Shown: in pieces, positions 34,373 to 44,370 of the stretch | Numbering within the stretch: position 1 is the first letter of the stretch | Layout: every line of letters starts with the position of its first letter | NCBI RefSeq assembly: GCF_021278965.1 | Contig: NZ_CP065589.1 | Span: 2,671,001 to 2,735,000, forward strand | Direction: 5' to 3' | Length of the DNA: 64,000 bases | From: Chryseobacterium capnotolerans | GTDB taxonomy: Bacteria > Bacteroidota > Bacteroidia > Flavobacteriales > Weeksellaceae | The notes under the pieces: generated by a model | What the model saw: the letters and a program-made list of their open reading frames with translations, nothing else | What the model was told of the DNA's origin: nothing | The model's database searches: none | Translations under genes and position numbers: made by a program

Positions 34373-35791
34373 ACAAATCATCAAAAAATTGGTAAATATC
34401 GGTTTCTGTTGGAATACTAAGTCGTTTCCGGATCCGATATTTTTTTTGCTGAACGGTCCTATGCTGAATAAGAGTATAGCCAGCAATTTCCTTAGAGGTA
34501 AAATGCAGCTTCAACATGGCACAAAATGAAAGCTCAGAATCTTCCAGATTAGAATTAATACCTAAAAGTTTATTGATAAACTCAGGATATGCCTCTTTAA
34601 AGGAACTGAGAAACTCAGGGTCATTTCTTTTGGCCATCTCTATGATTTCCTCCTGCCTGTTATCATTAATCCTGTTTTTCAGATTTTCTGCTTCTGACTT
34701 CAGATCTGCTTTTCTTATTCTTAAGGTATTAATGATTCTCCAGGTATATATAGCAAGCAGTGAGAGTCCGGCAAAAGATAGAAAAACAACCCACTGCATT
34801 TTACTTTTATGTTTTTCAGAGTCAGTTTTTGCTTCTGAGATAAAGGACTCCATATCCTGATTGATGGTTGCCAGCAAAGCTGTATTAGTTCTGTTCTTAG
34901 CTTCTGTATAGGCCTTAAGATAAAAATAAGCTTTTTCTTTATCTCCTGTAGAGGCATATAAAGATCTGAGATCATTATAAATATACTTAGTGTATTGCGC
35001 GAAAATACGTCTGGTTTTTTTATCGATTTCCAGGGCTTTCAAAAATTCTTTTTCCGCTTTATCATATTCTCCATAAGCAGCATAATATTCTCCCATAACC
35101 GTATGAATATTAAGTGCTATGGCATCCTCCTTTTGATTCATGTTCATTGTATGATAAGCTCTCGTTATATACTTATAGGCAGAGTCTTTATTTTTATAAT
35201 TGTATATATAATCGCTTATCGTACAATCTGCAACCCCAGTATGATCAAGCCTTCTGGCTTTCTGAAAATATTCCAGAGCTTCCATAGGCTTCTTTTTTGG
35301 GTATAATAATCTCCCTGCTGCAAATAGATATAAAAGAGAACTCTTGTTTTTAATTCGGAATTCCTACTTTTCTCAATATTTTTCAGTGCTTCATTATTGT
35401 ATTCAAATGCTTTATCAACCCTTCTCATTTCAGAATTAAGTCTGCCATAAATGTTATAAAATATAGCTTTATGTAAAGGATTATCAGAATCTTTTAGAAT
35501 CTCTTCTGCATTATTAAAAAGAATATTGGCTTTCTGATAATTCTCCAGTGACATATTGACTCTGGCTAAGTTAATATAACATAATGCCTTACCACCATCA
35601 TACCCTAATTTCTGTGCTTTTCGGTAATATTTTTTATTGAGATTAACCAACGAGTCATATTCACCGGCAAGCCTGAATTGTTCATTCTCCGTCATCAGGG
35701 GAATATCAAAACTTTTCTCATATTTCCCAGAATCAGGACTGCAGGAAATCACAAGAATAAATAAAACAAAAAGAAGAATGCGTACCACCAT
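34371..35791 (-). pseudogene. TPR-containing membrane regulator with C-terminal LuxR-like HTH, copy 1, frameshifted
   Basis: If repaired, about 473 residues. It has a lipoprotein-like N-terminus (VLFILVISC), then tetratricopeptide repeats from about 40 to 310 (ALCYINLARVNMSLENYQKANILF; AEKEFLKALEIDKKTRR), a transmembrane helix (WVVFLSFAGLSLLAIYTW), a coiled coil and a C-terminal HTH (LKLHFTSKEIAGYTLIQHRTVQQKKYRIRKRL). The frame breaks in the A6 run at 35293-35298. One extra A restores YYTQKKKPMEALEYF. The family is common in Bacteroidota and is thought to sense envelope or nutritional cues. A close paralogue follows at 35898-37375. Confidence 0.8.
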
Positions 35792-35897
35792 GCTTTTTTC
35801 CCTTTAACTGAATTTTTGTATAAATTAAGATTTAAAACTGACTTTCCGAAGTTTGTGATGTTACATTTTTTTTAAATCATCTTTCCATTTTGGCTTT

Positions 35898-37375
35898 TTA
35901 CTGACTTATTCTACCAAAAAAATCATAAATATCTTCTTCTCCTGGAATATTAAGTCTTTTCCTGATCCTGTATTTTTTTTGCTGAACAGATCTGTGCTGC
36001 ACAAAAGTATAATCTGCAATTTCTTTGGATGAAAAATTCAGTTTCAACATTGCACAAAAAGCCAGCTCAGAATTCTCAAGATCCGGATTGATCTTTAACA
36101 GAGTACTTATAAAATCCGGATACAATTCTTTAAATTTCATCAGAAAGGAGGAATCATTCTTTTGGGCAAGTTCAATAACTTCCTTCAGCATTTTTATTTT
36201 AACATGATTTTTCAATTCCTCTGTTTCTTCCTTTAAAACTTTCTTTTTTAACCTTTGTGTTTGAATAGTCTTCTTAACATATATACCTGAGATGGTAAGC
36301 ACAGTGATCGATAATGCAATGGTCAAAGGCAGATCGTTTCTATGCCAGTCCGATTCGGGTTTCAGTTCAGAGATAAAATTCTCTGTTGCTTTATTCATGG
36401 TATTTAATCTGGCCACATCCAGTCTTCCCTCCTCTTCCATGTATTTTTTCAGGTAATGATATGCCTTGCCGCCATCATCTTTCTTTTTATAAAGTTCTGC
36501 AAGGGACTTGTATACATTATTGATATGAGATGAATAGGTACGTCTTGTTTTTATATTAATTTCAAGGGCTTTTTTAAGGGCTTTTTCCGCCTGGTCATTA
36601 TTATTAATTTCGTTATAGTAATATCCCATGGTATAATATACCCAAAGAGATTCTGCATCACTTGTTTTTTGGCTGAACATCTTTTCTTCAGACTTTGCAA
36701 TATAAATTCCTGCAGAATCAGGCTGATGTCTGAAAAGATAATACTGGGCTACCATACAATTGCTGTATGCTGAATCTTCCAATTCATTCCCTTTTAAAAA
36801 ACATTTCAACGATGTTCCGTACCATCCTTTAAAAACAGAATGAATTCCTTTATTGATATAAAGTCTGGGAAGAAGTTTCTTTTTAAGTTCTGAATCTTTG
36901 GCTTGTTTGAGAAATAAAAATGCTTTTGTATTGCATTCTATTGCTTTATCATATAATTTAAGATGAGAATAATACTGACTGTAATCATCATAAAACGCGG
37001 CTTTATGGAAACCGTTTTCTGAATTTTTCAAATCTTTTTCAGCCTTATTGAAAAAAACAAGGCTTTCTCATAGTTTCCTGCAGATATATTAACCTCAGCC
37101 ATATTAAGATAACAAAGAGCTATTCCTTCATTATATCCCATTTTAGCTGCTTTTCTCAAATATTCAACATTAAGCTTAATAAGCGCTTCATATTCTCCGG
37201 AAAGCTGCAGGTCTGAACTCTTATTGATAAGGGCCGTATCAAAATCTTCTTTGTCTTTATCCCGGGAACCGGAACTACAGGAAATCACATACAATAACAG
37301 ACTTATGCCTAAAGCACAAATCATCATTTTTTCTAAGGTTCTTGTATATATTTTATTATTTTTAATACTTTTCAA
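35898..37375 (-). pseudogene. TPR-containing membrane regulator with C-terminal LuxR-like HTH, copy 2, frameshifted
   Basis: A tandem paralogue of the previous gene with the same order: lipoprotein-type signal (LLLYVISC), TPR array, transmembrane helix (LPLTIALSITVLTISGIYV), coiled coil and HTH (LNFSSKEIADYTFVQHRSVQQKKYRIRKRLNIP). Its frame breaks in the T7 run at 37051-37057 (minus strand). One extra T gives ALFFFNKAEKDLKNSENGF. The two copies may arise from gene duplication. That both carry indels favours a systematic sequencing cause over independent decay. Confidence 0.8.
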
Positions 37376-37713
37376 TTTTTAAAATTCTCTATACCTGCCG
37401 TATTTTCCTATACCTACCTACTCACTTTTAACGCATTGATAAAACTGTTTTCAAACTAATATTTTCACCAATCCATGTTATAAATATACATAATTTATAC
37501 CATCAATTTTAATATAAAATCACAATTTCCTTTAGATACATGATTAAAAAAACAGCTTTATTTGTGATAATAAGACTATCTAAAACTAAATTTGTTACAT
37601 TTTTTTCTCTTACTTAATATAGTTCTTTTTATTTTTCTCTGAGATCAAATCAATTTCTCTAAATTCTTCTGTTTAAAGAAAATTACTCTAATTTTATCAT
37701 CATAAAAATAATC
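37376..37713. other. AT-rich intergenic region
   Basis: No gene, repeat or strong hairpin is seen. It lies between divergent genes and must hold promoters for both. Confidence 0.5.
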
Positions 37714-38199
37714 ATGAATATTGAATACAGGAAACTTTTGCCTCATGAAAGCAAAATCTATCGGACTCTTCGCCTGGAAAGCCTTGAACAATTCCCCGAT
37801 GCTTTTGAGGTCAATTATCAGGAAGCATTGAATATTGAGAAACTCAGAATGGAAACTGATATTGAAAAACAAACTCCTGAAAAATGGGTCTTAGGTGCTT
37901 TTGCAGATCAGAAATTGATTGGACTTTGTGTTTTTGTTAAAAATGAAGATCATTCCGGTACTATTTATCAGATGTATGTCAATAAAAACTTCCAAGGGAA
38001 AAATATAGGTTCTGGATTGTTGCAGGCAGTCATTCGTGAAGCCAGGGAAAAATTGAATGTAGTTGAAGTTTATTTAGAGGTTGCTCATCAAAATGAAACT
38101 GCTTATCATCTCTATAAAAAGAATGGGTTTCATGAAGTAGAGCATCAAAATGACAAAGAGGAAATATCGAAGGTTATTGTGATGAAATATACTGTATAA
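37714..38199 (+). CDS. GNAT-family N-acetyltransferase
   Basis: A 161-residue acetyltransferase. The acetyl-CoA site is read from YQMYVNKNFQGKNIGSGLLQAVI (about 86-108), and the typical C-terminal VYLEVAHQNETAYHLYKKNGF follows. It is a single gene without informative neighbours, and the substrate is unknown. Confidence 0.84.
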   Translation: MNIEYRKLLPHESKIYRTLRLESLEQFPDAFEVNYQEALNIEKLRMETDIEKQTPEKWVLGAFADQKLIGLCVFVKNEDHSGTIYQMYVNKNFQGKNIGSGLLQAVIREAREKLNVVEVYLEVAHQNETAYHLYKKNGFHEVEHQNDKEEISKVIVMKYTV

Positions 38200-38319
38200 A
38201 AAGAACTATAAAATTGTAGTAATTTCAAGAACATCTACGTTGTTTTTTTGCAAAACTTACTTTGCTATTTCCTAAATAATTCTTGTATTGGTAAATGTAA
38301 CAGCTTTCATATATTAATA

Positions 38320-38351
38320 ATAAAGATCATTGTAATTACAATGATCTTTAT
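38320..38351. terminator. 32-bp perfect palindrome
   Basis: ATAAAGATCATTGTAA followed by its exact complement, between the GNAT gene and the immunity-like gene. It is AT-rich and probably a bidirectional terminator, although no long T run follows. Confidence 0.5.
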
Positions 38352-38436
38352 ATTATTTGTAACGCACGAGCTAGAAGCTCGCGCCAGCGAGGGGAAAAAC
38401 TAAAACTAATTAGACTCCTCTTAATATTTTATAAAT

Positions 38437-38934
38437 TTAAAATCCAGAAGTCCATAACAAATTGTTTAAAGTAAACCGTCCCACTATAAAATCATTCGGA
38501 TAATTTTTAAATCCATCTTTCTTTTTACAATTATTAACAGCATCATTTGCGTGGTTTTCATCTAAAAAAACACCAATAATCCTCTCATCATCTAAAAAAG
38601 TATTGATAGTATAAGTATGGCTAACTTGAAAAATATATTGTAAATTTAATTCTTTTATTGATTTACTCTCTTCATTAATCATATCTTCTTCATTTAAATA
38701 ATCCCGTCCAATTTCTCCGACAACGCTATTAAAGCCATTTTGCCAATGAATTTTATTTAATTCATATTTTCTAATAGTAAGTCCATCAGGATAAGTTCTA
38801 AATCCAGGTAAAGTTAACGCTTTTTCTTTTGCTTTTTCGAGCAGTTCTGTATCATCAAAATATCCTAGAAATTTACAAGCTGAGTGAGCTTCATCTGTAT
38901 AAATATGCTCAAGTGCATATACAAAATAATTCAT
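38437..38934 (-). CDS. putative immunity protein with duplicated DUF7336-like domain
   Basis: A 165-residue protein made of two similar halves. Residues 1-70 hold YTDEAHSACKFLGYF and PGFRTYPDGLTIRKYELNKIHWQNGF. Residues 100-165 hold YTINTFLDDERIIGVFLD and DGFKNYPNDFIVGRFTLNNLLWTSGF. The pattern (strand, helix, GF-x-YP, strand, final W-x-x-GF) resembles small DUF7336 proteins often found next to polymorphic toxins. It starts 1-2 bases after the stop of an Rhs tip on the same strand, the usual toxin-immunity order. Confidence 0.62.
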   Translation of the reverse strand: MNYFVYALEHIYTDEAHSACKFLGYFDDTELLEKAKEKALTLPGFRTYPDGLTIRKYELNKIHWQNGFNSVVGEIGRDYLNEEDMINEESKSIKELNLQYIFQVSHTYTINTFLDDERIIGVFLDENHANDAVNNCKKKDGFKNYPNDFIVGRFTLNNLLWTSGF

Positions 38935-38935
38935 A

Positions 38936-39840
38936 TTATTTATTTTTTTTTGGTGGATTTTGAAATGATCTATCTCCCCACTTCTTTATACCTTGATACT
39001 CTGATCTTGGGCCCGTATCTGCTTTTGATTTATTCCACTCTCCTTTTCCATATTGTTCATCCATTAATCGTGTAGCAAATTCTTTACCATTTTCATCAAC
39101 ATAAGGTCTCTCTCCTGATGCCTTTGCCCATCCAGGAGCATCTTTAGATCCGTCCTTTCCAGAAATACCAGGAATAGGAACTTTCCTTTCTCTTCCTGAG
39201 GAATTATCAGCATTTAAAACTCTATTGGGCCAATCAGCCACCTGCTTATACTTATCAACTAAAGGTACCCATACATCAGATGTGGATACAGCAATCGCAG
39301 TAAGCCCCATTACCGTAGCAGCTTTAAGATCATCTCCTAACTTATTAAAACCTTCCCTATTTTCTTCCTGGGTATGAACAGGAAAAGGTGTTCTGATGTT
39401 CCCTCTCTCAAACATTGGAATAGGTATTCCAATACCTCTATAACCTCCTCCTCGATGAGCTTTAGAAGCAGCTTGCTTACCATTCGGATCAATCAAATTG
39501 ATAGGATTTTGATAAGTGTAAATATAAGGATTCAGGTTCCCCAAAAATAAACCCCTCCATTATGCTGCCCATCACCATAGAACTGAGTTTCTGTTACAGG
39601 GTTATAAATTGCCAACGGATCCACACCATACCAAACACTCAATCTCGGATTATAATACCTTGCACTATAATAATACAAACCTGTATCCTCATCTAATTCT
39701 TTTCCGTTAAACTTGTATGGATTATTATATGATCCATCCATCTGCTCCAGCATGGTTTCTCCGAATGGTAAATTTAACAAAAATTGTGTTGCATCTCCGT
39801 GAGAATTGGTAACAAAAATTAGCTGTTCCCAAATGATCCC
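38936..39840 (-). pseudogene. orphan Rhs C-terminal tip with putative toxin domain, frameshifted
   Basis: Only the end of an Rhs protein is present. The core runs through LPFGETMLEQMDGSYNNPYKFNGKELD, YYYSARYYNPRLSVW and the closing NPINLIDPNG. A frame break at the C4 run 39539-39542 is repaired by one G (minus strand), giving VYFWGNLNPYIYTY. The roughly 170 residues after DPNG are the variable tip and end in a domain with GSKDAPGWA, FATRLMDEQYGKGEW and GPRSEYQGIKKWGDRSF. It may be a polymorphic-toxin module (possibly the type 33 group, from memory). The 5-prime part is lost at a junction with an IS3 remnant near 39865. Confidence 0.68.
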
Positions 39841-39865
39841 TATGCAGATAGTATAAGCCGGTTTT

Positions 39866-40197
39866 TCCAAGAAGGCTTTCTGCTTTTCAAGAAGCTTAAC
39901 TTAGCTCTAATTCCATAATACGTTGTTCAGGTGTCTTTTCCATGGTATAAGGTCTTTGGTTTTCCCAATCAAAGTTACCATATTTTCTGAGCCAATTTAA
40001 AATAGTCCCGTGGGATTGTATACCATATTTCTTGCGACAAGTACTAATGGTGGATTCACCGGATTCAACTTCTTTTACTATTTGAAGTTTTAAACATAAA
40101 CTGTAATCTTTCTGTGTACGTTTGATGTACTCTGATTTTAATTGTTCTTCCATAACGATTTGTTTTTGTGTATCGCTATTTCAGGACTAGACATCTA
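39866..40197 (-). mobile_element. IS3-family insertion sequence remnant
   Basis: The left end (TAGATGTCTAGTCCTGAAAT from about 40197, minus strand) and a decayed orfA remain. OrfB and the right end are missing. The element joins the truncated Rhs gene at about 39865, so the event that brought it probably removed the rest of the Rhs gene. Confidence 0.6.
39896..40153 (-). pseudogene. IS3-family transposase OrfA (HTH), truncated
   Basis: An 85-residue fragment with the OrfA helix-turn-helix (QIVKEVESGESTISTCRKKYGIQSHGTILNWLRKYG). The expected following leucine zipper (LLEKQKAFLE) is present but in another frame downstream to about 39866, so the gene carries a small indel before being cut off. 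No OrfB catalytic part is present. Confidence 0.8.
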
Positions 40198-40203
40198 TAA
40201 AAC

Positions 40204-40236
40204 AAAAAAGAACCACAAAATTGTAGTTCTTTTTTA
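40204..40236 (-). terminator. terminator of the tRNA-Lys gene
   Basis: The stem AAAAGAAC-ACAA / TTGT-GTTCTTTT has a single mismatch and ends in T6, immediately after the tRNA 3-prime end in its direction of transcription. Confidence 0.75.
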
Positions 40237-40240
40237 TCAG

Positions 40241-40313
40241 TGACCCGGCTGGGATTCGAACCCAGGACCCATACATTAAAAGTGTATTGCTCTACCAGCT
40301 GAGCTACCGAGTC
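40241..40313 (-). tRNA. tRNA-Lys (anticodon TTT), copy 1
   Basis: A 73-base tRNA without encoded CCA. The acceptor stem GACTCGG/CCGGGTC contains one G-T pair. The D-loop reads AGCTCAGCTGGTAGAGC. The anticodon stem-loop is ATACA-CTTTTAA-TGTAT with anticodon TTT, and the T-arm is GGGTTCGAATCCC. It is identical in sequence to three more copies at 47652-48002. Confidence 0.95.
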
Positions 40314-40356
40314 GGCCACTTACTTTTTTAAGTAAACCCCTTTGTTTAAGGGACTG

Positions 40357-40386
40357 CAAAGATAGTAAAATATCCTTTAAATCCAA
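40357..40386 (-). promoter_or_regulatory. tRNA-Lys promoter, copy 1
   Basis: On the minus strand TTG (40384-40386), 19 bases, then TATCTTTG (40357-40364) fit the Bacteroidota consensus exactly. The same promoter precedes the tRNA array near 48046. Confidence 0.8.
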
Positions 40387-40585
40387 GCTTTCCAGAGCTT
40401 TTTTCATTTAAAAAATTCAGCTCGGATCTGTGATAGTATTTTCTGATTAAAAAAGCTACCATACAAAATACTGATCAATAAATATTTATCATAAGAAATG
40501 CGACATGAGCAGCTCCTATGTCGCTTAAATTATTTTTTGAAAAAATTATTATTTAGCATCAGATGTATATTGTATGTAATTAAGG

Positions 40586-41287
40586 CTACCAAGGAAGTGG
40601 AGCTTTGTCTCCCTCTTTATTTTTAGCATAATAAAGTGAAGGAAGTACGTGGGCTAAATAGGTAAATTCACTGTAACAATGCTCCATCAATCCAAACCCG
40701 ACTTCATCTGGCAAATGATTTTCAGTATCTGCCATTAATGCTCCAAGATAAAAATGACTTCTCAATGTACTTCCTTGCAATGTATCTCTGACTACGTGGA
40801 ACATATAACCATCAATAGGATCTCCATTACTATCTACAGGGGTATTTTCACCAAAACCTATTCTGGCATAAATAACGGCACTCACAGATCCTTCGGCATA
40901 GGCTTTCTTTAGGATATCGGCATCAAAAATTTCTGCAGGATCATGGAACTTTATCGTAGCAGATACAGGCGGAATATCGCCGAGAGATTCTGTAGCATGT
41001 ATAGTAGCTCCTATATAGTTCTCATTTTTAATCCATTGGCTGTCCCAGCCGCCGTGTTTTACATGATCATGAGGATGCCAGAGCTTAAGATCTTCTGTGG
41101 TTTCAAAATATTTGAACCACCAATCCAGCATTTTCCCTTTACAATGATGCAGAACATTCCTCATGGCAATATGCAGCATTCCGTTTTCCAATCTCCTTAT
41201 TCCTGCTTCAAGGGCTATGGGTTTAGGAGATAAAAGTGCATTGATATCCCTGAACATTACTTCTTCGATTTCCTTTGTAGGTTTCAT
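40586..41287 (-). CDS. PhlG-like (DAPG hydrolase family) carbon-carbon hydrolase
   Basis: A 233-residue protein of the 2,4-diacetylphloroglucinol hydrolase family, which cleaves a C-C bond in acylphloroglucinols using zinc. The family signature MLDWWFKYF (53-61) followed by LKLWHPHDH (67-75) is clear. Later blocks GYMFHVVRDT and EVGFGLMEHCYSEFTYLAHVLP supply the probable remaining metal ligands (His and Glu). An AraC-type regulator gene lies upstream on the same strand, 230 bases away. The natural substrate here is unknown. Confidence 0.75.
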   Translation of the reverse strand: MKPTKEIEEVMFRDINALLSPKPIALEAGIRRLENGMLHIAMRNVLHHCKGKMLDWWFKYFETTEDLKLWHPHDHVKHGGWDSQWIKNENYIGATIHATESLGDIPPVSATIKFHDPAEIFDADILKKAYAEGSVSAVIYARIGFGENTPVDSNGDPIDGYMFHVVRDTLQGSTLRSHFYLGALMADTENHLPDEVGFGLMEHCYSEFTYLAHVLPSLYYAKNKEGDKAPLPW

Positions 41288-41518
41288 ACTTGATATTTTA
41301 ATTACATTATTTGAACTTGCAATTGATGAACTATGAAGCAGGGTAAGACTTAGACTGGCTTATCCCTACTTACTTCTTGAAGTATCAATTGTTATACAAA
41401 TGTAAATCATCCGGATTCTCAGGATACTGCACAATTTTCTAATCGACCTGTACAATTTGGAAATTTATTGTCGTGAAATCAGATCGGAATTAAAAGTAAA
41501 AAATGAAACTCTCACCCA

Positions 41519-42319
41519 TTACAAACAGTCATTCAATTTCCTAAACTCTTCAGGGGTATGCCCGGCTTGTTTTTTATAAAACCGGGAAAAATAAGCGGGA
41601 TCGTCAAAATTAAGATCAAATGCAATTTCTTTTATTGTGAGTTCACCTGAAAGCAACATCCTTTCTGCCTCTACAATAAGTCTTTCATGCAGCAGCTGGG
41701 TAAGGGTTTTATGCATTTTTTCCTTTAAAATCTGATTGATCCGTTTTTCACTAAGCCCCATTTTTGAAGCATAAAAATCGGCCTTGCGCTCAGTTTTGTA
41801 ATGGTCGTCCATCAGCATAATGAACTGATAGACTCTTTTCTGATCAATATCCTGATTTAAAAAATAATGTTGGGAAGCACGGATTAAGTTGAGAAGAAAG
41901 ACTTTCAGTAATGACTTTAGAACCAAATAGCTCCCCATTGAGTTCTGATATTCTTTCTCAATCAATATCCTGAGGTATTGAAGTGTTTCCACCACATCAT
42001 CATTCAGATGGAGACAGGTGTACTGCCCTTGCATATTGAAGAGATTGAAAACATCCAGCGCAAATTCCTTATCATCTTCTTCAAGATACTCTCTCTTAAA
42101 AGCAATTACACATCCTTCCCTTTCTTCAAAATTTATTTTTTCAGAACGATATAAGGGAATCAAATAAACGCAATGATCTTCATCTATGCCATTCATTTCG
42201 TTGAACCATATCATTTCAAAAAGGTGGACCCGTTGGGTATTTTCCATATATCTAGCCGGATAATTTCGAAAGTCAAAAAAGGTAAATTTCGTAGAATCAA
42301 TCTGATGAATAAATTTCAT
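41519..42319 (-). CDS. AraC-family transcriptional regulator
   Basis: A 266-residue regulator with an N-terminal cupin-like sensing region and a C-terminal double helix-turn-helix (DFYASKMGLSEKRINQILKEKMHKTL and LTIKEIAFDLNFDDPAYFSRFYKKQAGHTPEEFRKL). It is next to the PhlG-like hydrolase on the same strand and may control it. Confidence 0.87.
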   Translation of the reverse strand: MKFIHQIDSTKFTFFDFRNYPARYMENTQRVHLFEMIWFNEMNGIDEDHCVYLIPLYRSEKINFEEREGCVIAFKREYLEEDDKEFALDVFNLFNMQGQYTCLHLNDDVVETLQYLRILIEKEYQNSMGSYLVLKSLLKVFLLNLIRASQHYFLNQDIDQKRVYQFIMLMDDHYKTERKADFYASKMGLSEKRINQILKEKMHKTLTQLLHERLIVEAERMLLSGELTIKEIAFDLNFDDPAYFSRFYKKQAGHTPEEFRKLNDCL

Positions 42320-42382
42320 ATTCCGTGCTCAATTTGTAATGTTATACAAATATACGAGACTACAGAATGGAAATAAAACAAA

Positions 42383-42411
42383 AAAAGAACCACTGAGACA
42401 GTAGTTCTTTT
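42383..42411 (-). terminator. terminator of the collagen-like gene
   Basis: The stem AAGAACcACTG/CAGTaGTTCTT with a short loop is followed on the minus strand by T7. Confidence 0.7.
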
Positions 42412-42455
42412 GATTGATGATTGCACAGAGGTACAATTTTATATAGAATTTAATA

Positions 42456-43724
42456 TCATTTGATTACTGTGGCTTTAAAAGAAAAGGATGAACCGGAAAC
42501 AGAACCGGCATCATAGATGTAAACCGTTACCGTATTTGCAGATGTTACTTTAGAGGTATAGATGGGCGGGTAATCTCCTGTTGGAACGTTACCAGCGGGA
42601 TTTACAATAACCGCATCCCCTACCGCAGCTCCATTCACTGTAATTGTAAATGAACCAGATATACCCACTGCCGGCATAGTTGCACTAGCAGTTCCTGTTA
42701 ACAGTTGTGCGCCACTACTGCTTGGTGCAGACCAGGTTCCATCACCTCTAAGATAAGTAGATGAACTTGCAGTACCTGAAGATGTAGATATTTTTGCTAC
42801 TGTAACAGAAGCATCTGCAATCTTAGTTGTAGTTATTTTATTAGCTCCAATGGTTACTACCCCGGAAGCATTTATGGTAGCATCTCCACTCATATTTACA
42901 GGAGTTCCAGGTGTAAAAGGTGATGTTGAATTAGTTAAAATAATTTGTCCTCCAGCTGTTCCGTTAGAAAAACCATTACCCTGAGGACCTTGAGCTCCCG
43001 CTGGACCGGTTGGACCGGTAATTCCCGGAAGACCTTGAGGACCAGTCATACCAGTAGCTCCAGTTAATCCCTGAGCGCCTACCGGGCCTGTTGGACCAGT
43101 AACTCCCGGAAGACCCTGGATACCTTGAGCACCAGTCACACCAGTGGCTCCAGTTAATCCCTGAGCGCCTACCGGGCCTGTTGGACCAGTAACTCCCGGA
43201 AGACCTTGAGCACCGGTCATACCAGTAGCTCCAGTTAATCCCTGAGCGCCTACCGGGCCTGTTGGACCAGTAACTCCCGGAAGACCTTGGGGGCCAGTAG
43301 CTCCTTGAGGACCCGGAATAGAACTTCCTGAAGTTTTCGCATATAAAGCATAAGGAACACTTAGTAACTGTGATATTCCTGTTATCGTATAATTATTACC
43401 TCCATTAGGATCTGTTTCTATTTTTATAAAGTAAATATCTGATCCCCAGTTGATGGTAGAATAAGAACCACTCACTAAGGTACCGGCACCAATTTTTACT
43501 GTTACTAAACCATTAATATTAGTAGTTTGAGTTTGAGTTTCCGAGTATACTACAGTTCCTGTTGTTGAGCCTTTCAATATAGAAAATCTCATCCCCACAT
43601 TCTGGTTACTTACCAATTGATTACTTGAATTTCTAATAATAGCCTGATAGCTCATTGCATCCTGTACTTGTGAAAACATGAGAGCAGAAGCAAAAGAGGC
43701 TGCTAGAATGGAAAGTTTTTTCAT
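42456..43724 (-). CDS. secreted collagen-like (Gly-X-Y) repeat protein
   Basis: A 422-residue secreted protein. After a signal peptide (residues 1-18) comes a roughly 110-residue beta domain of the kind placed before Bacteroidota tail-like or adhesin stalks ([25 protein letters not shown]). Next is a collagen-like stalk of Gly-X-Y triplets from about 134 to 250, in units built on [18 protein letters not shown]-terminal head follows with a typical tail-fibre-like block. The stalk is coded by imperfect tandem repeats of 81-90 bases (anchor at 43081, 43171 and 43252). A cell-surface trimeric stalk is likely. No T9SS sorting domain is seen on it. Confidence 0.78.
   Translation of the reverse strand: MKKLSILAASFASALMFSQVQDAMSYQAIIRNSSNQLVSNQNVGMRFSILKGSTTGTVVYSETQTQTTNINGLVTVKIGAGTLVSGSYSTINWGSDIYFIKIETDPNGGNNYTITGISQLLSVPYALYAKTSGSSIPGPQGATGPQGLPGVTGPTGPVGAQGLTGATGMTGAQGLPGVTGPTGPVGAQGLTGATGVTGAQGIQGLPGVTGPTGPVGAQGLTGATGMTGPQGLPGITGPTGPAGAQGPQGNGFSNGTAGGQIILTNSTSPFTPGTPVNMSGDATINASGVVTIGANKITTTKIADASVTVAKISTSSGTASSSTYLRGDGTWSAPSSSGAQLLTGTASATMPAVGISGSFTITVNGAAVGDAVIVNPAGNVPTGDYPPIYTSKVTSANTVTVYIYDAGSVSGSSFSFKATVIK
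43081..43330 (-). repeat. 81-90-bp tandem repeats inside the collagen-like gene
   Basis: The anchor ACCGGGCCTG starts at 43081, 43171 and 43252, so the spacings are 90 and 81 bases. Both are multiples of nine, which keeps the Gly-X-Y phase. Copy number could vary by recombination or slippage. Confidence 0.8.
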
Positions 43725-43744
43725 AGGTAATTAGTTTTTATATT

Positions 43745-44226
43745 TTATTTGTTTTTAAGAACCTTAAAAATTTTGATCGTTGCCCCCTCTTTTGATATTT
43801 TTAATAGATAGATTGAAGCAGGATAAGAGGTCATTGTAATTTGAGTTTGTGCCTGAGTTATCGGTTGACTTGTCAGTAACTTGCCACTGCTGTCAAAAAG
43901 ATCATAGCGATATTTATTGTAGTCTTTAAATCCGACTTTCAGATTAAGAATATCTGTTGTGGGATTGGGGAAAACAGCAAGACTAAGATTGATTTCAGTA
44001 ATATCAACTCCTAATGTTGGTATGATTTCATAAGACTGCTGGACACCAGCTGTAACACTTCCTACTGAAGAAGTTATATTTTCATAAAAACTTTGGCCAA
44101 CAGAAGCAGCCACACTGCCTGTAACACCTGACATATTATCGCCACTGGTATTTAAAGTCTCCTGTGCAGAAATCTGGATAGAGAAACTAACAAGAAATAA
44201 GGAAAGTGTAAAAATGTAGTTTTCAT
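43745..44226 (-). pseudogene. small T9SS-sorted secreted protein, frameshifted at its start
   Basis: The clear body is 129 residues (from ATG 44134) with a type A T9SS sorting domain (LAVFPNPTTDILNLKV, YRYDLFDSSGKLL, YLLKISKEG). Upstream the same frame also encodes a signal peptide (YIFTLSLFLVSFSIQISAQE). It is out of frame with the only ATG (44226), so a one-base indel in the A run at 44221-44223 is probable. It lies upstream of and on the same strand as the collagen-like gene, 20 bases apart, so the two are probably co-transcribed surface proteins. Confidence 0.62.
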
Positions 44227-44370
44227 ATCATATTGATGTATATATTTATTAGTTTTTCAATTATTCATCAAATATATAATTATATTATGATAAATAGATT
44301 AACACATCGTTAAAATATAAATATCCTGTTATTGATATAGCTTCCACCTCTTTATTTTAGTTCCTGAAAA

